Shown here in pieces: positions 40,666-49,662 of a stretch of DNA of 64,000 nucleotides. This stretch comes from Bog-756 sp963813525 (GTDB lineage Bacteria; Actinomycetota; Acidimicrobiia; Acidimicrobiales; RAAP-2): the NCBI GenBank assembly GCA_963813525.1, contig CAWEZI010000004.1:62001-126000 (forward strand), read 5' to 3'. The position numbers and the translations under genes are program-made. The number at the start of each line of letters is the position of its first letter. Position 1 is the stretch's first letter. Below the pieces are notes generated by a model. The model did no database searches and had not been told where the DNA came from. It worked only from the letters and a program-made list of their open reading frames with translations.

Positions 40666-42276
40666 ATGAGCACCCGGCAGTTCAATCTGGCCGATCTGTT
40701 CGAGGTTGTGGTCGACACCGTTCCCGATCGACCCGCTCTCATCGCAGGAGAGAGCCGGCAGACCTATCGACAACTCGACGAGCGAGCCAACCGGTTCGCC
40801 CACCATCTGGCTTCACTGGGCGTTGAGCCCGGAGGTCATGTCGGCATCCTGGCCCACAACCGGGCCGAGTGGGCAGAGGCGATGATCGGTTGCTACAAGG
40901 CCCGAACCGTGCCCGTCAATCTCAATTTCCGCTACGTGGCGCCCGAACTGCGGTACCTCATCGAGAACGCCGATCTCGAAGTGCTGGTATTCGAGAGAGA
41001 ACTGTTCCCGCTGGTGGCCGAGTCACTGGCCGATGAATTGAAAGTGCATGCGCCCCACCTCTTGGTTTTCTCCGATGAGGGAGCAGGGCCCGACAGGGGC
41101 CCGTCGGTTGTGTCCTACGAACAGGCGTTGGCCTCCTCGGGGCCCGAGCGCAACTTCGCACCTCGTTCGCCCGACGACATCTATGTCCTCTACACCGGCG
41201 GCACAACGGGAATGCCCAAAGGCGTCCTGTGGCGTCAAGAAGACATTTTCTTCGCGGCCATGGGCGGTGGCGGGCGGGGTGCGACACCGATCGCCCAAGC
41301 CGACGAGCTGGCCGGCAGGATCAACACGGATGACACCCGACGGGTGACCATGCTGGTGATGGCTCCCCTGATGCACGGCAACGCCCAATGGGTGATGTGG
41401 AACGCCTTCATGATGGGTGCCACCGCAGTTCTCTACACCGAGCACCGTTACGACCCGGACCTGGTGTGGCGACTGGTGAGTGAGGAGAAGGTGGTGTCCA
41501 TCGGGCTGGTCGGCGACGCCATGGCCCGACCGTTGGCCGATGCGCTGGCGGCGGCCGAACCGGGCACCTACGACACGTCGACGCTGGCGGTGGTGGGGTC
41601 AGGCGGCGCCATGCTCTCCTCGACGGTCAAAGCAGAACTGCAGGCCCAGCTGCCCAATGTCATCATCATGGACCGGTTCGGCTCCAGCGAGAGTGGGGCC
41701 CAGGGAGCCGTCGACGACGACGCCACCGGCCCCCGGTTCGTGATGAGCGCCGACACCTCGGTTCTGGACGACGAGTTGAATCCGCTCACCCCGGGGGACG
41801 GCAAGATCGGCCGTCTGGCCCGGTCCGGACGAATACCGCTCGGTTATTACAAGGACTCGGAGAAGACGGCCGCCACCTTTCCCGTCGATGACCGAGGTGT
41901 GCGCTGGTCGATCCCCGGTGATCTGGCGTCGGTCGAGCCTGACGGGACCATCACCGTGCACGGGCGGGGCTCAGCATCCATCAATTCCGGAGGAGAGAAG
42001 ATCTTCCCTGAGGAAGTAGAGGCCGCGGTCAAGTCACAGCCCGCTGTCGGCGATGCCATCGTGGTGGGCGTGCCCGATGAGCGGTTCGGTGAGCAGGTAG
42101 CGGTGGTGGTCTCGCCCCGCCGGCCCGGGCACCCTCCGAGCCTCGAGGACCTACAGGCCCATTGCCGAAACTTGATCGCCGGCTACAAGATCCCGCGTCG
42201 TCTGCACGTGGTCGAGGGGCTTCCACTGACGGCGGCCGGTAAGCCGGACACCAAGCAGGCACGCGCTCTGTTCTGA
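40666..42276 (+). CDS. Acyl-CoA synthetase (AMP-forming, FadD-like)
   Basis: 536 residues with a GGAGACAGG ribosome site. ANL-superfamily motifs are complete: the P-loop YTGGTTGMPKGVLWRQED (near residue 175), the adenine site DRFGSSESGAQGAV, IPGDLASVEPDGTI (the Asp of motif A7), GRGSASINSGGEKIFPEEVE (hinge, motif A8), and the catalytic Lys in LTAAGKPDTKQAR. It activates a carboxylic acid to acyl-AMP and then acyl-CoA. It resembles mycobacterial FadD enzymes acting on steroid side chains. With the P450 and flavin monooxygenase nearby, a sterol or terpenoid acid substrate is plausible. Confidence 0.9.
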   Translation: MSTRQFNLADLFEVVVDTVPDRPALIAGESRQTYRQLDERANRFAHHLASLGVEPGGHVGILAHNRAEWAEAMIGCYKARTVPVNLNFRYVAPELRYLIENADLEVLVFERELFPLVAESLADELKVHAPHLLVFSDEGAGPDRGPSVVSYEQALASSGPERNFAPRSPDDIYVLYTGGTTGMPKGVLWRQEDIFFAAMGGGGRGATPIAQADELAGRINTDDTRRVTMLVMAPLMHGNAQWVMWNAFMMGATAVLYTEHRYDPDLVWRLVSEEKVVSIGLVGDAMARPLADALAAAEPGTYDTSTLAVVGSGGAMLSSTVKAELQAQLPNVIIMDRFGSSESGAQGAVDDDATGPRFVMSADTSVLDDELNPLTPGDGKIGRLARSGRIPLGYYKDSEKTAATFPVDDRGVRWSIPGDLASVEPDGTITVHGRGSASINSGGEKIFPEEVEAAVKSQPAVGDAIVVGVPDERFGEQVAVVVSPRRPGHPPSLEDLQAHCRNLIAGYKIPRRLHVVEGLPLTAAGKPDTKQARALF

Positions 42277-42421
42277 CCAGAACGGAGTCGCACCTCGGTC
42301 CGAGCCCCCTTGTCATGAGGACCGGATTGGGCAGCAGCTCCACGACCACGAAGGTCCGACCAGCGACAGCCGCAGCCGTCAGCGAAACACCGTTGTCCTC
42401 TCCGCATGGATCCGCAATGAT

Positions 42422-42721
42422 GTGGCGATGGAAGCGGGAACACTCCGATTTGAGGTCGAGAAGACGAAGTTCAGCTTCGGAGCCCTTCTGCGCGACGGTT
42501 GGCTGGGGAAGACGTCCACCAGCGGCCGCTACGAGAATCCCGTCACCGGACCGTCGGTCGTGGTCCAGAACGCAAATGGTGACAAGCACGTTCTCGAGGT
42601 GGCCAAGAACGTCAAAGAGGCTCAGGACCGGGCCGATGCCATCGAGAAGGACTACAACACGCTCGACACAGCGCAGTGGTGTGAGCGCTACGACGTTCCG
42701 ATTTCCTTCGTCGCCGGGTGA
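42422..42721 (+). CDS. Conserved-looking hypothetical protein
   Basis: 99 residues from a GTG, or 97 from an ATG at 42428. The central part reads ALLRDGWLGKTSTSGRYENP, then VVVQNANGDKHVLEV and KEAQDRADAIEKDYNTLD. It is soluble, with no signal peptide or cysteine pair. No family was recognised. Codon use and third-position GC match real genes, which is the main support. It is 145 bp after the acyl-CoA synthetase and convergent with the nuclease operon. Confidence 0.55.
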   Translation: MAMEAGTLRFEVEKTKFSFGALLRDGWLGKTSTSGRYENPVTGPSVVVQNANGDKHVLEVAKNVKEAQDRADAIEKDYNTLDTAQWCERYDVPISFVAG

Positions 42722-42818
42722 TCAGATCGCTTCGCCGGTGCTCGGCTTTACGGCGACAGCGGAAAGCCGGCTGCCGAAGTGGCGCGTAGCCCCTCTGAAG
42801 CTCCGCGACAATGACGCG

Positions 42819-43712
42819 CTATCCGAGCTCGGACGAGACGGCCATCGGCTTCGTGCCGCGAGAACTGATCACCGTTGCCACTGCGGCGGCGGCCCTCTGG
42901 GCGGCGGCCTTCAGGATACTTTCGTCGACGTCGACCACCCGACAGATGCCGGCTTCGGGCCACAGCCCGGCAATGCGGGCGGGGACCGGACGGGACGGTA
43001 AGCGCAGCGAAGCCACCAGGGCCAGAAAACCGAGCTCCTCCTCCCAGGCGATCTGTGGGTGTCCACTCGACACCGACACCAGTGCGGAAGGGCAACTGCT
43101 CAGCCGGGCCGGGCCAGATGCGAGCTGTTCGGTCGTGAGCGGAAGGCGGAGTTCGGAGCGCCCCTTGAGCCGGACGGTGCGGCGGAGGGGGCAGGCCCAC
43201 ACATCGTCGGGTCCTCCTATCTGCGTTGCTGTGGGGAGGACGCCCCAGTCGAGCGACGACAGCAGTGATGTCGCCCAGGTGACGGCTTCGGCAAGCACGA
43301 CGGCCCGAGCCCCCGGAGACAGCCCGGCCAGCCAGGGCTCCCAGTGGAATGTGCGCTGACCCGTTCTGGTCCACTCGACCATTGCCTCGTCGGCCACCAC
43401 GGGCGCCGCCTCGGCCGGTGACCGGAAACGACCCGAGACACAAGCGCGCACCACGGCCAGTCCGAGTGACCGACGTGAGAAAGCCGGCTTCCAGGAGAAG
43501 GGCTCCGGCGTGGTCGGCAGCGATTCGGGCCGGTAGCGGGCCTGGCGGAGAAGCGGCAGGTTGACTTCGAGCGACACACCGTCATCCAGATGGTCGGCGT
43601 GAGCGGAAATCCTGGCACTGAGCCGGTCGGCCAAACGGCGGCGGACGGCATCGTCGACGCTGGCGACGGGCTCCGCAACCAGGGCCCGTGTCATTTCGGT
43701 CACTCCGATCAC
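42819..43712 (-). CDS. Unknown protein coupled to the Fe-S nuclease gene
   Basis: 297 residues from a GTG that overlaps the nuclease stop (GTGA). Soluble, rich in A/L/R/W, with no membrane segment. Notable stretches are TFHWEPWLAGLSPGARAVVL, LDWGVLPTATQIGGPDDVWA and RLKGRSELRLPLTTEQLASG. No domain was recognised. The tight coupling means it is probably made together with the nuclease and may be its partner, inhibitor or substrate adaptor (inference). Confidence 0.7.
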   Translation of the reverse strand: MIGVTEMTRALVAEPVASVDDAVRRRLADRLSARISAHADHLDDGVSLEVNLPLLRQARYRPESLPTTPEPFSWKPAFSRRSLGLAVVRACVSGRFRSPAEAAPVVADEAMVEWTRTGQRTFHWEPWLAGLSPGARAVVLAEAVTWATSLLSSLDWGVLPTATQIGGPDDVWACPLRRTVRLKGRSELRLPLTTEQLASGPARLSSCPSALVSVSSGHPQIAWEEELGFLALVASLRLPSRPVPARIAGLWPEAGICRVVDVDESILKAAAQRAAAAVATVISSRGTKPMAVSSELG

Positions 43713-44911
43713 CTGTGCTCCCCCGCGGCCCGGCGGTGCATTCCGGAGACGTGGCGCTGACCGACACCGCAGTCAGGCAGGGCGGCACACAGCCCGCACA
43801 ACCCGTTGGGCGTGCGGCGCGGATCGGCTCCGGCAGACAAGTCCCGCAGGAGGCGGATGCCGGCAAGGGTTCGCCGGGCCGCACCCACCAACAGGTCCTC
43901 GGAGACCGGGTCGACGTCAAGTTCGCCCGTCCGGGTGTAGTAGGTGGCCACCACGAAGGGCGGAGCTGGATTCCGCAGTGACTCGATGAGCGCATAGAAG
44001 TGCAGATCGGTCCGGTGCTCAACTCGCCGCACTCCTGACTTGACCTCCACGATGGCCACAGACGCCTGATCATCGACCGGCCTTCCGATGGCCAGGTCCA
44101 CCCGCGCCGAGAGCTCGACGGCGCCGTTGGCCAGCACGACCCGCAGCGCCTCTTGCGTCCGTGGCATCCAACCCGGGTCCAACGCCGGCCAGCGGCGAAC
44201 GATGCCACCGGCCTGGCGCTCGACTTCGGCCTGGAGCTCATCCCGCTCAGGGACGGAAAGCTGCTGGATCCACCCGACCAGGTCCTGTTGGCGGTCGTCC
44301 AGTGAGAGAGCGGCCAAGGCGTCGGCCACCGGGTCGTCGATGAACCCCACGGTGACCAGTTGGCGGAAGAGAGCGTCGACCATGGCGCCACAGGCCATGG
44401 CCACCGTCGGAGGCCGCTCACCGAACTCGGTGGCGATGTAGTGGGCTTCACAGGCCAACACCCTGGTCAGCCTGTCCTTGGTGACGACCAGGGGCGCCGA
44501 ATGCAGGCTGTCGCCTTGGGCTCGGCCATCAGCCCGGGGAGCGAGCTCCTCGGGATCGCTATCGTCGGCCAGCCCGCTCTCGAGGCCCCGGCGCAGGGCC
44601 ACCACCAGGTCGGGGTCGGGCTTGGGGCGTGGCCGCCCGGTGATTCTCAGCCGTTCGAGCAACGCATCACCGGCTAGAGGCTGCCAATCGTGGTCCCGCC
44701 ACCGGGTGGATGGACCGCTCGGGGTCGGGGTGACGCCGTTGCCCCGTGCCTGGCCCGCAGGGTGCGATCCGGCGGTCCGGCCGGACCCCTCGGCCCGTCC
44801 GCCTGGACCGGAGACCCGGACTCCGGACACGACAATCGAAAAACCCCGGTGCTCGGCAGCACGATCGACGTCAACCACCTCCATGCGGTCAGTGTGCAGC
44901 AAGGGTGTCAC
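43709..44911 (-). CDS. PD-(D/E)XK nuclease with Cas4/AddB-like Fe-S cysteines
   Basis: 400 residues from a GTG. The nuclease core near residues 265-290 shows SARVDLAIGRPVDD (metal-binding Asp) and VAIVEVKSGV (the E-x-K pair), then a QxxxY-like HFYALIESL. A lone Cys in RVLACEAHYIA near residue 152 and a C-terminal cluster GLCGLCAALPDCG near 371-381 give four cysteines (C...CxxCx5C), the pattern holding a [4Fe-4S] cluster in AddB, Cas4 and Dna2. No helicase domain is present, so it is a stand-alone exonuclease-type enzyme. It is divergent from a patatin gene and coupled to an unknown protein. No cas genes are nearby. Confidence 0.82.
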   Translation of the reverse strand: MTPLLHTDRMEVVDVDRAAEHRGFSIVVSGVRVSGPGGRAEGSGRTAGSHPAGQARGNGVTPTPSGPSTRWRDHDWQPLAGDALLERLRITGRPRPKPDPDLVVALRRGLESGLADDSDPEELAPRADGRAQGDSLHSAPLVVTKDRLTRVLACEAHYIATEFGERPPTVAMACGAMVDALFRQLVTVGFIDDPVADALAALSLDDRQQDLVGWIQQLSVPERDELQAEVERQAGGIVRRWPALDPGWMPRTQEALRVVLANGAVELSARVDLAIGRPVDDQASVAIVEVKSGVRRVEHRTDLHFYALIESLRNPAPPFVVATYYTRTGELDVDPVSEDLLVGAARRTLAGIRLLRDLSAGADPRRTPNGLCGLCAALPDCGVGQRHVSGMHRRAAGEHR

Positions 44912-44951
44912 ACCCGGCCGGGCGGCCTAGCCCCGGTAGCCTCTTTCACTG

Positions 44952-46109
44952 ATGCCTCCCGCTGCGGTCACCGCCTTCGCCGTGGTCTTTTCCCTGTTCG
45001 TGGTGGCCGCCGTCGTTCTGGTGGTACTCGTCATCCGGTTCACCCTGCAAAGGGCAGCGGTGGCCCGGTCGGCCTGGTTGGCGACGGAAGAGGACGAGGA
45101 CGAGGACGACCGGCCCCGAGAGATGACCGCGCTCGTCCTCGGGGGCGGGGGTACCCGCGGCGCCGTCCAGATCGGGATGCTCCAGGTGCTGGCTGAACAC
45201 GGATTCGTTCCCGACCGGATATACGGCTCGTCGGTGGGCGCCGTCAACGGGGTGGCCTTCGCCGGCGACCCGACCCGCCGCGGGGTCGAACGCATGACGG
45301 AAATCTGGATCGGTCTGACCCGCGACGCGGTGTATCCCCAGGGCCGGCTGCACGGACCCTGGCTCTATTTCCAACAGCGTGATTCCGTGTACCCGAACAC
45401 CGGCCTGCGCAAGATCGTGGTCGAGGGAATCAATTTCGAGAGGCTCGAGGACGCGGCCATACCCGTTGAAGTCGTCGCCACTTCGCTCACCGACGGTCGA
45501 GAGCGCTGGTTCACCTACGGGTCAGCGGTGGAAGCGGTGCTGGCCTCCTCGGCGGTGCCGGCCATCTTCCCGCCGGTCGAGATCGACGGCGAGCGCTATA
45601 TCGATGGAGGGGTCGTCAACAACGTGCCGATAAAGCGGGCCATAGATGCAGGGGCGACGCGTATCGTGGTGCTGCTCTGTACACCTCCCTGGTTCACCCC
45701 GGTGCAGCCCAGGCGCCCGGTCGAGGCCATGTTCAACGCCCTGATGATCTCTATCCACGCACGCTTCGCGCGGGACTTGGCCCAGTTGCCGGCCGGGGTC
45801 GAGGTCATCGTGTGCAGCGGCCAGGACACCGGGACCCGCGACTTCGACGACTTCTCGACGACCGAGGCCCTCATCAGCCAAGGACGCGAGGAGGCGTCCG
45901 AGGTTCTGCGTCGCTACGGGTTGGGCTTCCCGGTCCCCCTCGACGTGGCCACCACGCCTTCGACGCCGGACGGGCCTCCACCCTCCGATCCGACCGGATC
46001 CTCCCCGGTACCCGTGCCCGACGGTCCACCCGACTCACAGGACGGACGGGACGGAGTGGGTGAACCGTTGGAGTCGGTCCCGGGCACCCACCCCGATCCC
46101 GGTTCGTAA
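44952..46109 (+). CDS. Patatin-like phospholipase, membrane-anchored
   Basis: 385 residues. An N-terminal transmembrane helix (about 5-32) is followed by an acidic patch EEDEDEDDR. The patatin domain (about 57-330) has the oxyanion loop LGGGGTRGAVQIG, the nucleophile GSSVGAVNG (catalytic serine) and the catalytic Asp in YIDGGVVNN. It would release fatty acids from membrane lipids on the cytoplasmic face. The last 55 residues are P/S/D/G-rich and probably disordered. They are encoded on the opposite strand of the 3' end of the acetyltransferase gene. Confidence 0.88.
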   Translation: MPPAAVTAFAVVFSLFVVAAVVLVVLVIRFTLQRAAVARSAWLATEEDEDEDDRPREMTALVLGGGGTRGAVQIGMLQVLAEHGFVPDRIYGSSVGAVNGVAFAGDPTRRGVERMTEIWIGLTRDAVYPQGRLHGPWLYFQQRDSVYPNTGLRKIVVEGINFERLEDAAIPVEVVATSLTDGRERWFTYGSAVEAVLASSAVPAIFPPVEIDGERYIDGGVVNNVPIKRAIDAGATRIVVLLCTPPWFTPVQPRRPVEAMFNALMISIHARFARDLAQLPAGVEVIVCSGQDTGTRDFDDFSTTEALISQGREEASEVLRRYGLGFPVPLDVATTPSTPDGPPPSDPTGSSPVPVPDGPPDSQDGRDGVGEPLESVPGTHPDPGS

Positions 46110-46810
46110 CGGCGCACCACCCGGGCGGGCACGCCGGCGACCACGCAGTGGTCGGGGAAGGTACCCCTGACCACCGCCCCTGCCCCGACCACCACGTTCT
46201 TCCCCAGTCGGGTGCCGGGAAGGATGACCACGCCGGTTCCCAACCAACTGCCGTTGCCGATCAGGACAGGGACATCGCTCGGCCACTGGGCGTGGACCAC
46301 CTGGTCTGGATCTTCGTAACCGTGGTTCTGGTCGGTGATGTAGACGTAGGGGCCGGTATGGACATCGTCACCGATCTCGAGCTGAAAATGGCCGACGATA
46401 TGACTACCCCGACCGATCATGCAACGGTCGCCGATACGAACCACCGGGTCGGTGACCATACGCTGGCCGGGCACCATGCCGGCCGAGATGCTGACATGGG
46501 GACCGATCAGGGTGTCGTTCCCGATGGCGATCCACCTCTCGCCGAACAGTGCCCCGGGCGGGAAGGCCAGGCAGCTTCCCTGCCCGAAGCGGCCGAAACG
46601 GCGGGCACCTCTGTCGTCGGGACCGATGGCGCCGTACCGAGCAAGCCACTCCCGCCCGGCGTGGATGCCGGCGTTGATCAGGGAATGCCCTCGAGGCCGC
46701 CCTTTGGACGGCGGGGGTGACGACGATTCGGACACCGCCTCCGTGCCGTTGAGCCCGCGGGAAAACGTTCCATCCGACCAACCGTGGGGCCCCGAACTGC
46801 CTCTGGTCAC
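45914..46810 (-). CDS. Left-handed beta-helix acyltransferase (hexapeptide-repeat family)
   Basis: Up to 298 residues from a GTG; the first 40 residues are low-complexity and a later start is possible. The core (about 80-235) is a hexapeptide-repeat helix: AIGNDTLIGPHVSISAGMVP, RIGDRCMIGRGSHIVGHFQL, LGTGVVILPGTRLGKNVVVG and AGAVVRGTFPDHCVVAGVPA, with the loop TDQNHGYEDP that carries the active-site His. It transfers an acetyl group from acetyl-CoA to a sugar or antibiotic. The C-terminal 60 residues are G/S/P-rich and lie opposite the patatin 3' end. Confidence 0.85.
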   Translation of the reverse strand: MTRGSSGPHGWSDGTFSRGLNGTEAVSESSSPPPSKGRPRGHSLINAGIHAGREWLARYGAIGPDDRGARRFGRFGQGSCLAFPPGALFGERWIAIGNDTLIGPHVSISAGMVPGQRMVTDPVVRIGDRCMIGRGSHIVGHFQLEIGDDVHTGPYVYITDQNHGYEDPDQVVHAQWPSDVPVLIGNGSWLGTGVVILPGTRLGKNVVVGAGAVVRGTFPDHCVVAGVPARVVRRYEPGSGWVPGTDSNGSPTPSRPSCESGGPSGTGTGEDPVGSEGGGPSGVEGVVATSRGTGKPNP

Positions 46811-46885
46811 TTCGCGACGCTATCTGAATCCCCCGACAGTGGGCGATCCGGCTCTCCTCCGACGGGCGTTCAATAGAGTTGACCC

Positions 46886-47665
46886 ATGGCTGACACCGGG
46901 TCTTCACTGCCGTTGGACAGAGCGATTCTGGGCCGGACCGGGTTCGCCACCGGTTCGACCACCTACGAACGGGCACGACCCACTTATCCGGCCGATGCCG
47001 TGGCCCACCTCGAAGAGGCCACCGGGATCAGTGCAGGGTCCCGGGTGCTCGACCTCGCCGCCGGAACGGGAAAGCTGACCCGCCAGCTGGTGGCCGACGG
47101 AGTCACCTGCGTGGCTGTCGAGCCCTCAGCTGCCATGCGGGAGGTCTTCGTCCGCATGGTGCCGGGCACCGGGGTGATAGGAGGTACGGCCGAAAGGGTC
47201 CCTCTGGCCACCGGGTCGATGGAGGCGGTGGTGGTGGCCCAGGCCTTCCACTGGTTCGAACCTACCCAGGCCCTCCCCGAGGTGGTCCGGGTCCTGCGTC
47301 CCGGAGGGTCGCTGGCCCTCATCTGGAACGAACGCGACGAATCGGATCCGATGATGGCCGAGCTCGTCCGGATCAGCAAATGGGACCAGTGCCAGCCTTA
47401 CCCGGTTGGGACCGACTTCGGCCAGATCATCGACCGATCGGGCCTGTTCGGACCGGTCCACCGGGTCAAGTTCGCCTTTGTCCAGAACGTGGACCTCGGT
47501 GTGTTCGTCGACCAGGTCGCGTCCCGCAGCTACGTACAGGTCCTCCCGGTAGACGAGCGCACGGCCTTGCTCGACAAGGTGGCGGAGTTCGGTTCGACCC
47601 TGGGCGAGCCGATCGCCATCCCCTACATCACAGACCTCTTCTACGCACGGGCCCGCCCGACCTGA
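46886..47665 (+). CDS. SAM-dependent methyltransferase (Methyltransf_11 type)
   Basis: 259 residues. Motif I is RVLDLAAGTGKLTRQLVADG near residue 53, motif II VAVEPSAAM, motif IV EAVVVAQAFHWFEP, and motif VI VRVLRPGGSLALIWNERD. The N-terminal GRTGFATGSTTYERARPTYP is shared with UbiE-like and YcgJ-like methyltransferases. It acts in the cytoplasm on an unknown small molecule. It precedes the EthD gene by 121 bp on the same strand and is not overlapping. Confidence 0.88.
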   Translation: MADTGSSLPLDRAILGRTGFATGSTTYERARPTYPADAVAHLEEATGISAGSRVLDLAAGTGKLTRQLVADGVTCVAVEPSAAMREVFVRMVPGTGVIGGTAERVPLATGSMEAVVVAQAFHWFEPTQALPEVVRVLRPGGSLALIWNERDESDPMMAELVRISKWDQCQPYPVGTDFGQIIDRSGLFGPVHRVKFAFVQNVDLGVFVDQVASRSYVQVLPVDERTALLDKVAEFGSTLGEPIAIPYITDLFYARARPT

Positions 47666-47786
47666 TAAGTGTGTGGGATCGGGCTTGCCAAAGGCCGGGA
47701 CGACCACCAAGCTCCCTCTCGGTAAGGGGCGCCGCCCGGTGTGGCCGGCGACCGCCACCGGTCATGCACAGGAGAGGATTTGGTAG

Positions 47787-48152
47787 ATGGTCAAGTTGAC
47801 GTGTCTGTTGAAGCGGCGAGAGGGCATGACGCCGGCCGAGTTCCAGGCTTACTGGACCGACCACCACGGCCCCCTGATCGCCAATGGCCGCTGCGGTAGC
47901 CACGTCATCCGCTACGAACAGAACCCGCGGGCTCTCGACGACTACCGCGACGACAACGACCGTTCCGGGTACGACGGGGTCACCGTCCAGTGGTTCGCCT
48001 CCATGGACGAGTACAACGCTCACATGAACGAGGTCGATTCGCCCCAGATGTTCGCCGATATCCCCAAATTCCTCGATCCCGACCACCTCGAGTTCGTGCT
48101 CACCGAGGAGCCCCGGGTCATCATCGACGGTGAGGTCAACTGGGCCTCTTGA
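47787..48152 (+). CDS. EthD-domain protein
   Basis: 121 residues, a dimeric ferredoxin-like alpha/beta barrel. EthD features are VKLTCLLKRREGMTPAEFQA, WTDHHGPLIANG and VQWFASMDEYNAHMN. EthD proteins accompany P450 systems (first seen with the ethyl tert-butyl ether P450) and can be small enzymes or accessory proteins. Here the next gene on the same strand is a P450, which supports that link. A 256-bp gap with its own promoter separates them, so co-transcription is only possible, not shown. Confidence 0.85.
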   Translation: MVKLTCLLKRREGMTPAEFQAYWTDHHGPLIANGRCGSHVIRYEQNPRALDDYRDDNDRSGYDGVTVQWFASMDEYNAHMNEVDSPQMFADIPKFLDPDHLEFVLTEEPRVIIDGEVNWAS

Positions 48153-48331
48153 CCCCGGGCTCACCCGTGCCGGGCCTGTGCTTCACCCTTGACGGCCCGG
48201 TGCTTCACCCGTGCCGGCCCCCGTGTCCCGTACTCCGGTCCCATCTCCCGAATCTGAGTTGCCGGGCACGGGAGGAGGGAAGGAGCTGGGGGCCCGATGT
48301 CCGACCGCCCCTCCCATCGGTCCGCCTGGCA

Positions 48332-48386
48332 TTGACAGTCCCTCCGGATCGGACATACGATCCAATAGGTCGGACAGTGTGTCCGA
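48332..48386 (+). promoter_or_regulatory. P450 promoter with two operator palindromes
   Basis: TTGACA (48332-48337), an 18-bp spacer and TACGAT (48356-48361). Palindrome 1, GGATCG-GACATA-CGATCC (48346-48363), covers spacer and -10. Palindrome 2, TCGGACA-GTG-TGTCCGA (48370-48386), covers the likely transcript start. Both contain TCGGACA. They are probably bound by the TetR protein encoded after the P450. Confidence 0.7.
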
Positions 48387-48408
48387 TCGACTGGAAGGGG
48401 CATCCGGC

Positions 48409-49662
48409 ATGGTAGAGACGGCTCTCGACATCAGCGACATCACCTTCGATCACATCGACCTGACCGATTCGAAGGCATTCGCCGGTGGTGTACCCCACGA
48501 ATGGTTCGCCTTCCTCCGGAAGAACGCCCCGGTGTGGTGGCAGAAGGAAACCAACGGCCCCGGTTTCTGGGCCGTCACCACCCACGCCGACTGCACCGAG
48601 GTCAACCGCGACTACGAACGGTTCTCCTCGGCCCGCAATGCCACCTATATCTGGGAATTGGCCGCCGATGACCTGGCCCAGCAGCAGATGCTCATGCTCA
48701 ACATGGATCCGCCGCTGCACACCCGGTACCGCCGCCTGGTGAACAAGGGCTTCACTCCCCGGATGGTCAACCAGCTCCACGATCGGATCAATGCCGCAGC
48801 CGACACCATCATCGACTCGGTCATCGAGACCGGAAAGGCCGACTTCGTCACCGACATCGCGGCCGAGCTGCCGCTGGTGGTGATCGCCGAACTGCTTGGT
48901 GTCCCCCACGAAGACCGCCATCGCATGTTCGATTGGTCGAACAGGATGATCGGCAACGAGGACCCCGAGTACCAAGCCGGCGAGGAAGTGGCCGCCCAAG
49001 CGGCCATGGAGCTGTACGCCTACGCCTCCGAACTGTTCGCCACAAAGCGAGTGGACCCCCACGACGATCTGATGAGCGTTCTCACCGGTGTCGACATCGA
49101 GGGTGAGAAGCTGTCCCAGTTGGAGCTCGAACTCTTCTTCCTCCTTCTCACCGTGGCCGGCAACGAGACCACCCGCAATCTCATCTCCGGGGCCATGGCC
49201 GCCTTCTTCGACAATCCCGATCAGTGGTCGAAGCTGCGCGACGATCGTTCGCTCCTGAATTCGGCGGTGGAAGAGATGTTGCGGTACGTCACGCCGGTGA
49301 TGAACTTCCGCCGCCAGAGCACGCGCCGGTTCGAGCTGGGCGGGCAGACGATCGAAGATGACCAGAAAGTGGTGTTCTTCCACATCTCGGCCAATCGTGA
49401 CGAGGCTGTCTTCGAGGATTCCCAGACGTTCGACATCAGCCGTGATCCCAATCCCCACATGGCCTTCGGTGCCGGTGGGCCACACTTCTGCCTGGGCGCC
49501 AATCTGGCCCGCATGGAGATCCGAGTGATGTTCGAGCACCTGTTGGATCGGATGCCCGACCTGCAACTCGACGGTGAGGTGGAGCGACTGCAGTCTCAAT
49601 TCATCTGCGGCGTCAAGCACCTCCCCGTCGCCTTCCCCCCCGCGGCGCCCATCGCCTCCTGA
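48409..49662 (+). CDS. Cytochrome P450, CYP125/CYP142-like
   Basis: 417 residues from the ATG at 48409; in-frame sequence upstream lies within the promoter and is not coding. The I-helix oxygen motif is AGNETT, the K-helix ExxR is in SAVEEMLRYV, and the haem loop is FGAGGPHFCLGANLAR with Cys361 as axial ligand. The N-terminal GPGFWAVTTHADCTEVNRDY resembles steroid C26/27-hydroxylases of the CYP125/142/124 group, recalled from mycobacterial proteins. It would hydroxylate a sterol-like side chain with electrons from a ferredoxin not encoded here. It overlaps the downstream tetR by one base. Confidence 0.9.
   Translation: MVETALDISDITFDHIDLTDSKAFAGGVPHEWFAFLRKNAPVWWQKETNGPGFWAVTTHADCTEVNRDYERFSSARNATYIWELAADDLAQQQMLMLNMDPPLHTRYRRLVNKGFTPRMVNQLHDRINAAADTIIDSVIETGKADFVTDIAAELPLVVIAELLGVPHEDRHRMFDWSNRMIGNEDPEYQAGEEVAAQAAMELYAYASELFATKRVDPHDDLMSVLTGVDIEGEKLSQLELELFFLLLTVAGNETTRNLISGAMAAFFDNPDQWSKLRDDRSLLNSAVEEMLRYVTPVMNFRRQSTRRFELGGQTIEDDQKVVFFHISANRDEAVFEDSQTFDISRDPNPHMAFGAGGPHFCLGANLARMEIRVMFEHLLDRMPDLQLDGEVERLQSQFICGVKHLPVAFPPAAPIAS

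Noticed and set aside
43709..44911. Cas4 of a CRISPR system
   Set aside because: Cysteine pattern and nuclease core fit, but there are no cas genes or repeats nearby, so only a Cas4-like nuclease is called.
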